NCBI GenBank assembly: GCA_965208815.1
Contig: OZ242357.1
Location: 2,480,001 to 2,544,000, forward strand
Direction: 5' to 3'
Length of the DNA: 64,000 bases
Source of the DNA: Bin55 sp009840545
GTDB taxonomy: Bacteria; Pseudomonadota; Gammaproteobacteria; Pseudomonadales; Azotimanducaceae
Below are positions 18,387-26,461 of this stretch, piece after piece (positions within the stretch are counted from its first letter, which is position 1; each line of letters opens with the position of its first letter). The position numbers and the translations under genes are program-made. Under the pieces are notes generated by a model, which saw nothing but the letters and a program-made list of their open reading frames with translations, was not told where the DNA came from and made no database searches.

Positions 18387-19411
18387 TCAACTAGCTCTAC
18401 TCGAAACGAAACGAAGAGTTTCGAAGTAAACAGACTCCGTCGCTTTCACCATACGCCGCGTCGTTAGCTCTTCGGCTTTTCGCCAAGCTTCCTCAAACTC
18501 TCGTTTGGTTTGCTCCCAGGAATCGATGGTTTTGGACACCATCTTGGCGAGAATCTCGGAATTCGGCTGATCGATCAGATACTTGTTGGGAACCAATTCA
18601 GCTGCGACTCCCGTTTTGGTTGATACGACAGCAAGCCTAGACCGAAGGGCTTCTAGAACTACGTAGGAAAACCCTTCTCTGTCGGAGGCAACAACCAATA
18701 AGTCTGATCGGGCCATGAGTTCACTCACGTCGGACCGTTCGCCTAGCAACTCCACTCTGTCGAGCAAGTCAAGTCTTTGCGCCTGATTCTCGAGGTTCTT
18801 GTACTCCGGTCCGTCTCCCACCAATCGAAGGGGAATGGATATCTCTGTCCAAGCATCTAGGACAACATCGAAGTTCTTGATCGAAACTAGCCTGCCGACA
18901 GAAATGGCACTGAGACTCGATTCCATTAGCAACCGTTGAGTACTTTGAACACCCTTGGATGTTCGATTCCTTGTGCAACAATCTCGCTTACAGCGATGAC
19001 ACTGTCAAATTTGCTATAGAGGCGATCATGCTGCCTCAGATTGTGCACGGTTAAAACGCACGGAGCAGAGAAAAATCTCCTAGACAAGCTGACAACTCTT
19101 GCTGCCTTTCTTCCATGAGCATGAATGATGCTCGGACGGATTCTGCGAATCTCCAATGCAAACTGAAGCAGAAACCAAACGTCGAAACGCCAACTCGTAA
19201 ATGCCATTTTGTGATAGCGAACGCTTGAATCAAACATGGAACGAAACGAGTCGTGAGCCAATACATGCACGGTGTGGTTCTTTGCTAACCCGTGCGCGAG
19301 GTCTCGAATATGTCGTTCGATTCCGCCCCCTTCGTTGGGTCCGGATACAACCAAGCAAATGTCTAGTGGGGGCTTTGCTGGATCTTGTGCGGTGGAAACA
19401 GCTACTTGCAT
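18387..19411 (-). pseudogene. Glycosyltransferase family 4, split by a frameshift
   Basis: Two overlapping frames together give one GT-B glycosyltransferase. The upstream part (18926-19411) has the acceptor domain: CLVVSGPNEGGGIERHIRDL, IIHAHGRKAARV and VIAVSEIVAQGIEHPRVFKVLNG, then a TAA. The downstream part (18387-18932) has the donor-sugar domain: SVGRLVSIKNFDVVLDAW, LVGDGPEYKNLE and the E-x7-E region in ASDREGFSYVVLEALRSR. The switch falls exactly at the NG hinge, and the inter-domain linker looks shortened, suggesting a small deletion with frameshift. No slippery run is present. Either a recent pseudogene, an assembly error or two separately translated chains; the last is least likely. 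Confidence 0.75.
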
Positions 19412-19430
19412 ATTGCAGTCGGCAAGCGGT

Positions 19431-20192
19431 TCATTGGTCTTCGCTAGCGTTTGCTATTCGATCTGCGACGTAGCTCACGGACCAGTTGTGCCCCAACCGA
19501 CGTTCGCGATAGGTCTTTGGCAAGGTAATGGCGAGGCTTCCGTCGATTGAAACTACCTGTGGGTCTATCTCCAAGTCCTTGTACGCTCCATCGAGTTTGT
19601 GTTGTGTACGCCACTGAAAGAAGCGAATCGTTGGCACAATGCGTTTGGGCAGAACACTGCCGCACTCTTTCAACCGAGGGTTCTCTCCCCCGAGAGGAGC
19701 GGCTACTACATGGAAATCGGTCGGAAGCTTGATCTTCCATTCGCTGACCATCGTCGAAACTAGGACACCTCCCAAACTGTGACCGACGATCGTGACTCGT
19801 TCAATGTCTTCTTGTTTGCCCAACATTTCAGTCAGCGATTCGACAAGCTGTTTCGCCGAGGTGTGCGGGCACTTCGAAAAATCCCAGCGAAAGAACATGG
19901 TTGTGGTGTCGTCGCTGTCGATTGTTTGCAGCGGATACACCCATTCGTAGCCTCGGCTCATGTAACCGTGTACGCCTACTAGAAGCCCTTTTGATGTATC
20001 GTCATGGGTTTCAAGCTGATGTAGACCGAACGGAAGGCTCATCAGCTTTGCCCCCGACTCCATCACACCTTCATCGGGGTCGAGGTCTACAAGTTTGACA
20101 GAGACTTCTGCAACGCAGTTAAAGGCGTTCACAATTCCAATGCAGACTATTGCATGCACTAGAAAACTCTTCAAATTGCTCACATTGCTCAT
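19431..20192 (-). CDS. Exported alpha/beta-hydrolase (lipase-like)
   Basis: A serine hydrolase with the nucleophile elbow GHSLGG in the segment RVTIVGHSLGGVLVST and an oxyanion-type LLVGVHGYMSRGYEWVY. A candidate catalytic His is in RRLGHNWSVSYVADRIANA at the end. The start is placed at ATG 20192 because it begins a signal peptide (FLVHAIVCIGIVNAFNC); an in-frame start at 20330 adds 46 residues that look non-coding and overlap the gph end. The Cys near the end of the hydrophobic stretch does not sit in a good lipobox. Substrate unknown. It lies 20 bases downstream-side of the split glycosyltransferase gene start, same strand. Confidence 0.75.
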   Translation of the reverse strand: MSNVSNLKSFLVHAIVCIGIVNAFNCVAEVSVKLVDLDPDEGVMESGAKLMSLPFGLHQLETHDDTSKGLLVGVHGYMSRGYEWVYPLQTIDSDDTTTMFFRWDFSKCPHTSAKQLVESLTEMLGKQEDIERVTIVGHSLGGVLVSTMVSEWKIKLPTDFHVVAAPLGGENPRLKECGSVLPKRIVPTIRFFQWRTQHKLDGAYKDLEIDPQVVSIDGSLAITLPKTYRERRLGHNWSVSYVADRIANASEDQ

Positions 20193-20301
20193 CTCAAATT
20201 TAGTTGGACACCTCACCATCCAAATGCTAGCACGGCAAGCGTGAGTCCTTTCAGGGAGGTCTGGTGGTTTAGTTGGGCTTACTTGGCAAGCTCTCAACAG
20301 C

Positions 20302-20964
20302 TCAAGTCGGAGTCTGTTCCAGTAATTCAAGAAAGGAATCGAAGATCCTGTCTGCCCCTAACGACTCGGGATCACGACCCTGGTTGTATCCATTACGAAC
20401 GATCGCTACATCGCAACCCGCAGCTCGTGCACACCCAACATCTGTGATGGAATCGCCCACAAACAAAACACTATTGGGTTCCACACTCAACTCGTTGCAC
20501 GCATACAGTGCTGGCTCGGCGGCTGGTTTCTGTACTTGAAGCGTGTCGCCTCCCACTAGTACATCGAAGTACTTGTAAAAGTCCAGTGCTCTGAGTAGTT
20601 CAAGCGACAAGTGGTAGAACTTATTTGTTACGACTCCCATCGGTAGTTCGCGGATTGCCAATTGCTTCAGTAGATCTTCAACATCACCAAACGGCACGCT
20701 CATGACTGCAATATTCTTCCGGTAGTAGTCAAGGAAATGTCCGTGAAGCTCGTCGATTCGATCTCCAAGTGCTTCTTCCTCTCCAAGATCTTTGAGTGCT
20801 TGAGCGATCATGACTCGAGCTCCATGTCCAACCCAATGCCGGGTGAGCGACAAACTGACCGGTTCTAGATGCACGTGAGACAGTGTGTAGTTCAGGGCTG
20901 AGTGGAGATCCGGGGCTGTATCCGCTAGCGTTCCGTCCAAATCAAACAGGAACGCCTTATACAC
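20302..20964 (-). CDS. gph: Phosphoglycolate phosphatase Gph (HAD family)
   Basis: A HAD-superfamily phosphatase with motif I FLFDLDGTLADTAPDL, motif II Thr in GVVTNK, motif III Lys in QVQKPAAEP and motif IV FVGDSITDVGCARAAG. Gph removes phosphate from 2-phosphoglycolate formed during DNA repair. The 220 residues are of family length. Its start overlaps the end of rpe by eight bases, the gammaproteobacterial rpe-gph order, supporting the name over other HAD phosphatases. trpS or other usual downstream partners are absent. Confidence 0.93.
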   Translation of the reverse strand: MYKAFLFDLDGTLADTAPDLHSALNYTLSHVHLEPVSLSLTRHWVGHGARVMIAQALKDLGEEEALGDRIDELHGHFLDYYRKNIAVMSVPFGDVEDLLKQLAIRELPMGVVTNKFYHLSLELLRALDFYKYFDVLVGGDTLQVQKPAAEPALYACNELSVEPNSVLFVGDSITDVGCARAAGCDVAIVRNGYNQGRDPESLGADRIFDSFLELLEQTPT

Positions 20965-21625
20965 GAGCTTCTATGGCACTTCGCATCTCACGGATGGCAC
21001 GCCCGTAGTCGTCTGTTCCGAATATCGACGAGCCGGCAACGAACATGTCTGCGCCGGCTTTGCTTAGGGATCCGATGTTTTGAACTGAAACGCCTCCATC
21101 TACTTCTAGTCGAACGTCGAAGTCTCGAGACTTGATCATCTCACTTGCTTGAGCGACTTTCGAGACGCTTCGTTCGATGAACTTCTGACCTCCAAATCCC
21201 GGATTCACAGACATAATCAAAACAAGGTCAAACTCTCCCCACAGGGAATCCAAGACACTCAAAGAGGTACCGGGATTTATCACGACACCTGCTTTCGCTC
21301 CGCCGCTCCTTATTCGTTTCAATGCAGCGTCGGGGTGTTCGGTAGCTTCTGGATGCACAGAAATGTATGACGCTCCGCTTTTCGAGAAAGCATCGATCAT
21401 TGACTCCACGGGCTTGACCATTAGGTGCACATCGAACGGAGTATCCTCAAATCGGCTCTTGAGTGAGTCTAAAACTACCGGTCCAAAACTGAGATTCGGC
21501 ACGTAGTGGTTGTCCATGACATCAAAGTGGATCACATCGGCACCTGCATCGAGAACTCTTTGAACTTCGTCGCCGAGCCGAGAGAAATCGGCTGCAAGTA
21601 ACGAAGGTGCTATGAGGTGGTTCAT
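20957..21625 (-). CDS. rpe: Ribulose-phosphate 3-epimerase Rpe
   Basis: Rpe interconverts ribulose-5-phosphate and xylulose-5-phosphate in the pentose phosphate pathway. The TIM barrel shows IAPSLLAADFSRLGDEV, DVIHFDVMDNHYVPNLSFGP, FDVHLMVKPVE, the catalytic-Asp MSVNPGFGGQKFI and LEVDGGVSVQNIGSLSKAGADMFV split in segments. The metal ligands (His, Asp, His, Asp) are present. Length of 222 residues is normal. Operon with gph through an eight-base overlap. Confidence 0.97.
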   Translation of the reverse strand: MNHLIAPSLLAADFSRLGDEVQRVLDAGADVIHFDVMDNHYVPNLSFGPVVLDSLKSRFEDTPFDVHLMVKPVESMIDAFSKSGASYISVHPEATEHPDAALKRIRSGGAKAGVVINPGTSLSVLDSLWGEFDLVLIMSVNPGFGGQKFIERSVSKVAQASEMIKSRDFDVRLEVDGGVSVQNIGSLSKAGADMFVAGSSIFGTDDYGRAIREMRSAIEARV

Positions 21626-21818
21626 AGATACGGGGTACTCAACGGGCAGTTCTTCCGTTAGGTCTTCTCTCGTCTAATGGTGACTCAATGAATTGGCAAA
21701 TTCTAATTCAGTCTCATTGTTTGATTCGGTGCCCAATTCGCGACTGCTTCTCTAGCGGCAAATGCCAAAATGAAGATGAGCCAGTCATTTTGGTTCGAGT
21801 GATTGAATGGATACTTAG

Positions 21819-22431
21819 ATGAACCGCTTATGGAGAGTCTTGTATCAACCGCGACAGGTATTCGATGAGATACGTGAAGGGACCCCCATAGTGCTTCCTC
21901 TGTGCGCAATTCTCATAGTCGGGTTTGTGTGCTATGTAATGATCGTACTCACAGACACTGCGTTGCCCTACTACTTTCTCGAAGTTTTGGTAGCGATTTT
22001 CTTGTCGTTGTGGAGTTTGACTTGGACTCTGATTCTCATGTTGGCTTAGGCCACCTACTATTGGCTAGCAAGCAAGGTCCTCAAAGTCGGCAAATATTGG
22101 TCGGACTGGTTCGGATTCACATGTTGGACTGCCGTTCCGGCAGTCCTTCGATCACTTGGTGGCATGCTGATTTTCCAGGTCGCTGGAGTCAACACTCATA
22201 AATTGCTCGAGCCCGATCCATTTTTTTTGGTGGTTTGGATTAATGGTTCCTAATGTCTACTTGATCCCGATTCCGTTAGTTTGGACGTTCTTCATCATTG
22301 TCAATGGTCTCAGGAGCTGGACAGGGAGGAATATTGGGACTTGTGTGCTAGTTGCATTGATCCCTGTTGTTGTGTTGGCTGTGGGACCAACGAACAGCAT
22401 TGAGATTTTTCCTTTCGCTTTATTCCGCTAA
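21819..22431 (+). pseudogene. Broken Yip1-family membrane protein
   Basis: The frame opens MNRLWRVLYQPRQVFDEIREG, the classic start of Yip1-domain membrane proteins, and continues with hydrophobic helices. TAG at 22047-22049 interrupts it, yet the same frame continues with coding character (ATYYWLASKVLKVGKYWSDW) for 57 codons. A second lesion is in a run of eight T at 22221-22228: removing one T joins the frame to MVPNVYLIPIPLVWTFFIIVN and on to 22431. The composite of about 200 residues has four or five membrane helices, right for the family. Function of bacterial Yip1-domain proteins is unclear. It is divergent from rpe. Confidence 0.7.
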
Positions 22432-22669
22432 ACGTTAACGTTGAGAATAGCTCCGCTGATATTTCCTGACTTTTCGTCCCACTTTCGTGTCCAACGTCGG
22501 GAAATTCAAGATTCCCCGAGACGCATTCGCTAGATCAGCTTAACTTACGTTGTGGCGGATGCCTACACACCAGTATGGTCCTCGACTATTGCATGCGGTT
22601 TTCTGATGGAAGCTACCGCACGCTTGCGCCCGTCGAATCGGCCACAGTGGAAGCCTCAGTCTAGAGTAG

Positions 22670-23053
22670 CGCCGAGGTCAGGCCGTACAACACCACAAGG
22701 ACATCGATTTCGACAAGGAGATCGACGCGATCGAGCACAGCGTTTTCGTTTTCGACCGCGAGCGGGAGGATTACTTGCTGCAGGAGCGGTTCAAGGAACG
22801 GACCTACTCCCTGCAGTTCGAAGGTTTGGAGATCCATTCCGGAAAGGTGGCCGGGGTCATCGCACCCTTCGATCGAATTACGGATCTTCTCGTCGATCAA
22901 CTCCACCAACGAAGACTCACCAAGGAACAGCTCAAGACAGAACCGAAGCGCAGTGTAACCGAGCCCAGGGAAGATCCCGAACGGAGTCAAGACAGGTCAC
23001 GCGACGACGAATGGGACCTAGACCTTGAGCAATCTCCACCGAAGTCCGAGTAG
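22670..23053 (+). pseudogene. Acidic/charged protein of unknown function, 5' end unclear
   Basis: The frame is open from 22670 (after a TAG at 22667-22669) to TAG 23051 and looks coding throughout: a D/E/K-rich N-terminal part (DIDFDKEIDAIEHSVFVFD), a core with YSLQFEGLEIHSGKVAG and ITDLLVDQLHQRRL, and a low-complexity charged tail. No ATG or GTG lies in the coding part; the first usable start is TTG at 22769, which would discard 33 plausible residues. It is therefore listed as 5'-truncated or broken. Base composition is more GC-rich than the core genes. I do not recognise the family; it begins the small-gene cluster of the island. Confidence 0.4.
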
Positions 23054-23112
23054 CTGCCATTCCTGAAAACGGCTCAAAACCCCTTGAATTTCATAGTTTT
23101 GGAGAGTTTCAG

Positions 23113-23534
23113 ATGTTCAGATTGCGCCTACAAGACCCTCGATTCAATTTTTTACGACTTACTTCCCATCGAGCCGCGCTCCGCGGGCGTAAATTCAAAA
23201 CAAAGCTCTTTTCCGGTCCGTATTGGGACGATTTCGGCCGGTCGTTCTCGATCATGCGATCGTACATGCTGGGGATGCAGCTGATCGAAGGAGGCTTCCT
23301 GATTGCGCTCTGGATCATGTGGGCCCAGGGATCATTAGATGGCTCGGATGGATCGGGGGAGGGTTCATCTCCGTGTTTCTGGCTCCGGCCATGGTGGTCT
23401 ACCCGCTCATACATTGGTTCGTCGAAGGCACCTGGCCGGTCACGTTCATCATTGTCTTTGCGGTAGCTTTCGGAGTGGGAGCGATCGGTATGGCCGGGTG
23501 GTTCGTTCTCATGTGGAAGTTCGATTTTGACTAG
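23113..23534 (+). pseudogene. Small membrane protein with a one-base frameshift
   Basis: Two frames fit together as one 140-residue membrane protein. The first starts at ATG 23113, with a basic N-terminus, FSGPYWDDFGRSFSIMRSYM and a helix IEGGFLIALWIMWAQG. At about 23328-23332 coding moves to the frame that reads IIRWLGWIGGGFISVFLAP, VVYPLIHWFVEGTWP and a long hydrophobic end (FIIVFAVAFGVGAIGMAGWF), stopping at TAG 23532. Adding a single G at the GGG run restores one frame. Three to four helices are predicted by eye. Family unknown. The stop overlaps the next start (TTG 23527), so the genes are tightly packed. Confidence 0.5.
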
Positions 23535-23970
23535 ATCCGTCGAGGATCTGGGCTACGACCCTCGGCCGGCAGAGAGTCATTGGTACCGAACACCGATCCC
23601 TCGCGTCTACAAACCGCTTCCCGCAACACCCGAATTTCTTGAGATAGCCAGAAAGCGATGGTGGAACGGAGATCCCTGGACGGTTCTGCACAACCGCGAC
23701 GCTTTCATGAAACGCGTCATGGGCTACGCCACCCACGAGGAATTTCTGCATGTTTGGGAGAACGTCCCTCGCGAGGACTGGATCGCGATGCTCAAGAGAG
23801 TGCGACCCGGAGAAGTACCGCGGAGAGCCTATCGCCTGTGCATGTACATGGCCGGGCTGCTTGGCTTCGGAGCATCCCCAGGCGACGAGTGGCGGCAGAA
23901 TCGCCACAGAAACGACATGCGCGACGCCTACCTCGAGCGCCTGGCGAATTCAAGTAGAATGACTTGTTAG
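23527..23970 (+). CDS. Unrecognised 147-residue protein of the island cluster
   Basis: A TTG start at 23527 overlaps the preceding stop by eight bases. The product is soluble, rich in Trp and Arg (ARKRWWNGDPWTVLHNRDAF, WENVPREDWIAMLKRV) with a helical second half (YRLCMYMAGLLGFG). No known motif. Codon pattern and composition match the two upstream genes, so the three probably moved together. A role in conjugation or element maintenance is only a guess from position near recombinase genes. Confidence 0.55.
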   Translation: MTRSVEDLGYDPRPAESHWYRTPIPRVYKPLPATPEFLEIARKRWWNGDPWTVLHNRDAFMKRVMGYATHEEFLHVWENVPREDWIAMLKRVRPGEVPRRAYRLCMYMAGLLGFGASPGDEWRQNRHRNDMRDAYLERLANSSRMTC

Positions 23971-24109
23971 GTTGGCAGTTGCTGCAGGCGATCGGAAACG
24001 ACGAGTACTTACCCTGTTAAATTCAATTCCAGGGTCTCAGTGCGCTATTTTTGGGAACGAAGAACCTCCAAGAGACGAGAAATACAGTCTGGAACTAAGG
24101 ATCTAAGCA

Positions 24110-24235
24110 ATGACAAAGAGTGAAGCCAGGGAATTAGTAGCGAGATATACGCCCGCGATACCGAGCGACAAGTCGGTTGAAGAACTGATGAAGTGGGAAC
24201 GCCGGAAGTTCAGCGAGCTTCCGTCGATTCAATAG
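24110..24235 (+). CDS. Small ORF of 41 codons; frame continues past its TAG to 24343
   Basis: ATG at 24110 follows AAGGATCTAAGCA, a fair ribosome site. It encodes a charged helical peptide (KSEARELVARYTPAIP, VEELMKWERRKFSE) and ends at TAG 24233-24235. The same frame remains open for another 35 codons with protein-like sequence (DTIHRIVFGNRLEFYRT) to a TGA at 24341-24343 that overlaps the next gene's ATG by four bases, a normal operon junction. The natural gene therefore seems to be 24110-24343 with an internal amber codon. It is too short to assign a family. Confidence 0.45.
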   Translation: MTKSEARELVARYTPAIPSDKSVEELMKWERRKFSELPSIQ

Positions 24236-24339
24236 GCTCAGGACACGATTCACCGTATCGTGTTTGGCAATAGGTTAGAGTTTTACCGGACCAACAATCC
24301 CATTCGTGACGGCGAGGAAGGGGACAAGAGAGCAAAGCA

Positions 24340-24555
24340 ATGACAACGGACGAATTGAAAGCGATCGTGAAGAGAAAGGATCCGACAGGGGTCTACAAAG
24401 TGGCTCCCAAGTACAGCGCGGTTTACGAAGAAACCTTATGGGAAGTCGAGGCATTGATGCCGGATGCTAAAAGCCGGAAAGTGATTGGAGAGTTCGCAAC
24501 CGATCAAGAAGCCTACGAGTTTGTGCTAGATATTCTTGAAAGTAACCCCAAGTAG
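24340..24555 (+). CDS. Unrecognised 71-residue acidic protein
   Basis: The ATG at 24340 overlaps the TGA that ends the extended upstream frame, suggesting translational coupling. The product is small, helical and acidic: TTDELKAIVKRKDPTGVYKV, YEETLWEVEALMPDAK, EFATDQEAYEFVLDIL. The Tyr/Phe-spaced beta-like middle and helical ends would suit a compact binding protein or accessory factor, but no family is recognised. It is the last gene of the small cluster before the serine recombinase. Confidence 0.5.
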   Translation: MTTDELKAIVKRKDPTGVYKVAPKYSAVYEETLWEVEALMPDAKSRKVIGEFATDQEAYEFVLDILESNPK

Positions 24556-24756
24556 CTTCTTGTGCGACCACGAGTGAACACAATAGCGACTGGGAACAAA
24601 CTGTATAGTTAGGAACTCTCCGTACCGAAAACGACCCTTTTTGTCCGTATTTGAGAATATGCACTAATCTCCCAGTCTTCGCTGTCCCGTAAACCTGTCC
24701 GGAAAACAATTTGATTCTGGTACCATTGTCGGACTCTAACAAGTCCTGTAGTTTCA

Positions 24757-25313
24757 GTGAAAATCGGATACGCGCGAGTTTCGACTCTCGAACAAAATCT
24801 CGAAGCCCAGATCGACCAGCTGCAGGCACATGGATGTGAAAAGATCTACCAGGAAAGAAAGTCAGGAGGAGATCGCAAGCGACCAGTCCTGACGAATTGC
24901 TAGGCTACTTGCGCCCGGACGACACGCTCGTAGTGGTCAAGCTTGATCGACTTTCTCGATCTCTGAAGGATCTTCTCGAACTGACAGCCAGGATCGATGC
25001 TCGGGGAGCACAGTTTCAATCAATGGAGGAAGCGATCGACACCAGCTCGCCCCATGGCAAGTTGGTTTTTCATGTGTTCGGTGTCATTGCCGAGTTCGAG
25101 CGGGATCGCATTCGGCAGCGAACCTTGGAAGGGTTGGCGGCAGCTCGAGCTAGGGGCAGATCTGGCGGTCGACCATTTGCCTTGAACAAGGATCAACGCA
25201 GCGAGATGGTCAAAATGCGAAACGAAGGACGGTCACTGTCCGAGCTCTCGAGACTGTTTGGTGTCAGCAGATCGACTATTGCTAGAACCTATGACACCGC
25301 ATCTGGAATCTGA
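24757..25313 (+). pseudogene. Serine recombinase (resolvase/invertase), frameshifted
   Basis: The first frame from GTG 24757 reads IGYARVSTLEQNLEAQIDQL, with the nucleophilic Ser of the YARVST motif, then DRKRPVLTN before a frame break near 24885-24895. The second frame continues ELLGYLRPDDTLVVVKLDRL, SRSLKDLLELTARI, FHVFGVIAEFERDRI, TLEGLAAARARG and a C-terminal helix-turn-helix (SLSELSRLFGVSRSTIARTY). One missing base restores a normal 185-residue resolvase/invertase of the Tn3-resolvase/Gin type. The enzyme would cut and rejoin DNA at a res- or inversion-type site, probably in the 200 bases upstream. As it stands it encodes no intact recombinase. Confidence 0.85.
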
Positions 25314-25498
25314 ACAATCATCCAGTGCAATCTTTGTGTATTTCAAGTTGACATAGCTGAATAATTGAATTTGAATTTTCCAGACCATCCAAGAACTCAT
25401 TGCGGATTGCTTTCCTTTCGAAAGGTGCGTTGCTACGGGATTCTCGATGACGCGACGCTTGAGCGCGGGGCAGTGACGATCCAGCGAAAGTTTCGGTG

Positions 25499-26461
25499 AT
25501 GGCGGTCAACAGGGACAAGCCGGACCGCTGGAAGCGAGACATTGCACAGTCTGTGGATATGTACAACGACTGGTTCGTGCGATTTGCGCCAAGGGCATAC
25601 CGGACAACGCGAACGCAGACTATGAAGGACGTAGAGGCGACGCTCAAATTGACAAAGAACCTGACAAATGTCGGAGTGGAGCTCCTGAGGGCGAGTCCTC
25701 ACGTGTTGCCGTCATTGAGAATGTCCACTTGTCCACCCTTGGCTGTAGATCGGTTAATTGGGCTCGCTGGCGTCTCGGGAAATTTGGTCAAGGTATTGGA
25801 GAAGGACAACAGGCTCCCGCCGCGAATGCCCAGCCGTGAGATCGATAGAGATCTGGAGAAGATCGGGAAGATTATCGAGAAAATGGCCGATCCGGATGTC
25901 TTTGTGTGGCTGGAACGAGGGAATGATCCTTCCGATCAGGAACTATATCGGGCCGCAACGATTGTTTCGGATCGCCTATGCGGCGCTGTTGCCAACCCAA
26001 TTATCCGCAACGCGCAGGAAAGGCGTCAGCTGGCGGCGATTGGCAAATGGCTGACGTCCCTCGGATACAGGAACCTGCCGGTAGGCGAAGGTACGAAGTA
26101 CGATGATATGAAGCCCGGGACGTTTTCGTACCGGCTCAACGTTTCGGTGGAGCAGGATGGACCTGCAAGGATCGTCAATATCCCTGTGGATGCGGTGGTG
26201 ATGCCCAAGGAGGGAACGGCCGGTGATTTGCCGTTGATGATTGAAGCAAAGTCAGCGGGAGACTTCACGAATGTCAACAAGCGGCGCAAGGAAGAAGCCG
26301 CCAAGATAGGCCTTCTTCGGCGGACCTATGGCGACGAGATGCGCTACATACTGTTTTTGTGCGGATATTTTGACAGCGGCTATCTAGGCTATGAAGCTGC
26401 GGAAGGCATCGACTGGGTCTGGGAGCATCGCATCAATGATCTCGGCGAGTTCGGACTGTAG
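25499..26461 (+). CDS. XamI-like type II restriction endonuclease
   Basis: A 320-residue protein that I recognise as resembling the XamI family of type II restriction enzymes: N-terminal KPDRWKRDIAQSVDMYNDWF, helix TMKDVEATLKLTKNLTNVG and a C-terminal core with a PD-(D/E)xK-like site ending in MIEAKSAGD (Glu and Lys at residues 249 and 251). The following FTNVNKRRKEEAAKIG is typical of this group. If XamI-like in specificity it would cut GTCGAC; this is inference. ATG 25499 is preferred to GTG 25496. It ends at TAG 26459-26461 and the methyltransferase frame continues directly, in the same phase. The whole cassette is GC-richer than the flanks, consistent with transfer. Confidence 0.8.
   Translation: MAVNRDKPDRWKRDIAQSVDMYNDWFVRFAPRAYRTTRTQTMKDVEATLKLTKNLTNVGVELLRASPHVLPSLRMSTCPPLAVDRLIGLAGVSGNLVKVLEKDNRLPPRMPSREIDRDLEKIGKIIEKMADPDVFVWLERGNDPSDQELYRAATIVSDRLCGAVANPIIRNAQERRQLAAIGKWLTSLGYRNLPVGEGTKYDDMKPGTFSYRLNVSVEQDGPARIVNIPVDAVVMPKEGTAGDLPLMIEAKSAGDFTNVNKRRKEEAAKIGLLRRTYGDEMRYILFLCGYFDSGYLGYEAAEGIDWVWEHRINDLGEFGL

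Noticed and set aside
22552..23028. 158-codon plus-strand frame from GTG 22552
   Set aside because: Arg/Gly/Pro-rich shadow of the frame listed at 22670-23053, although its first 25 codons may hold the lost 5' end of that gene.
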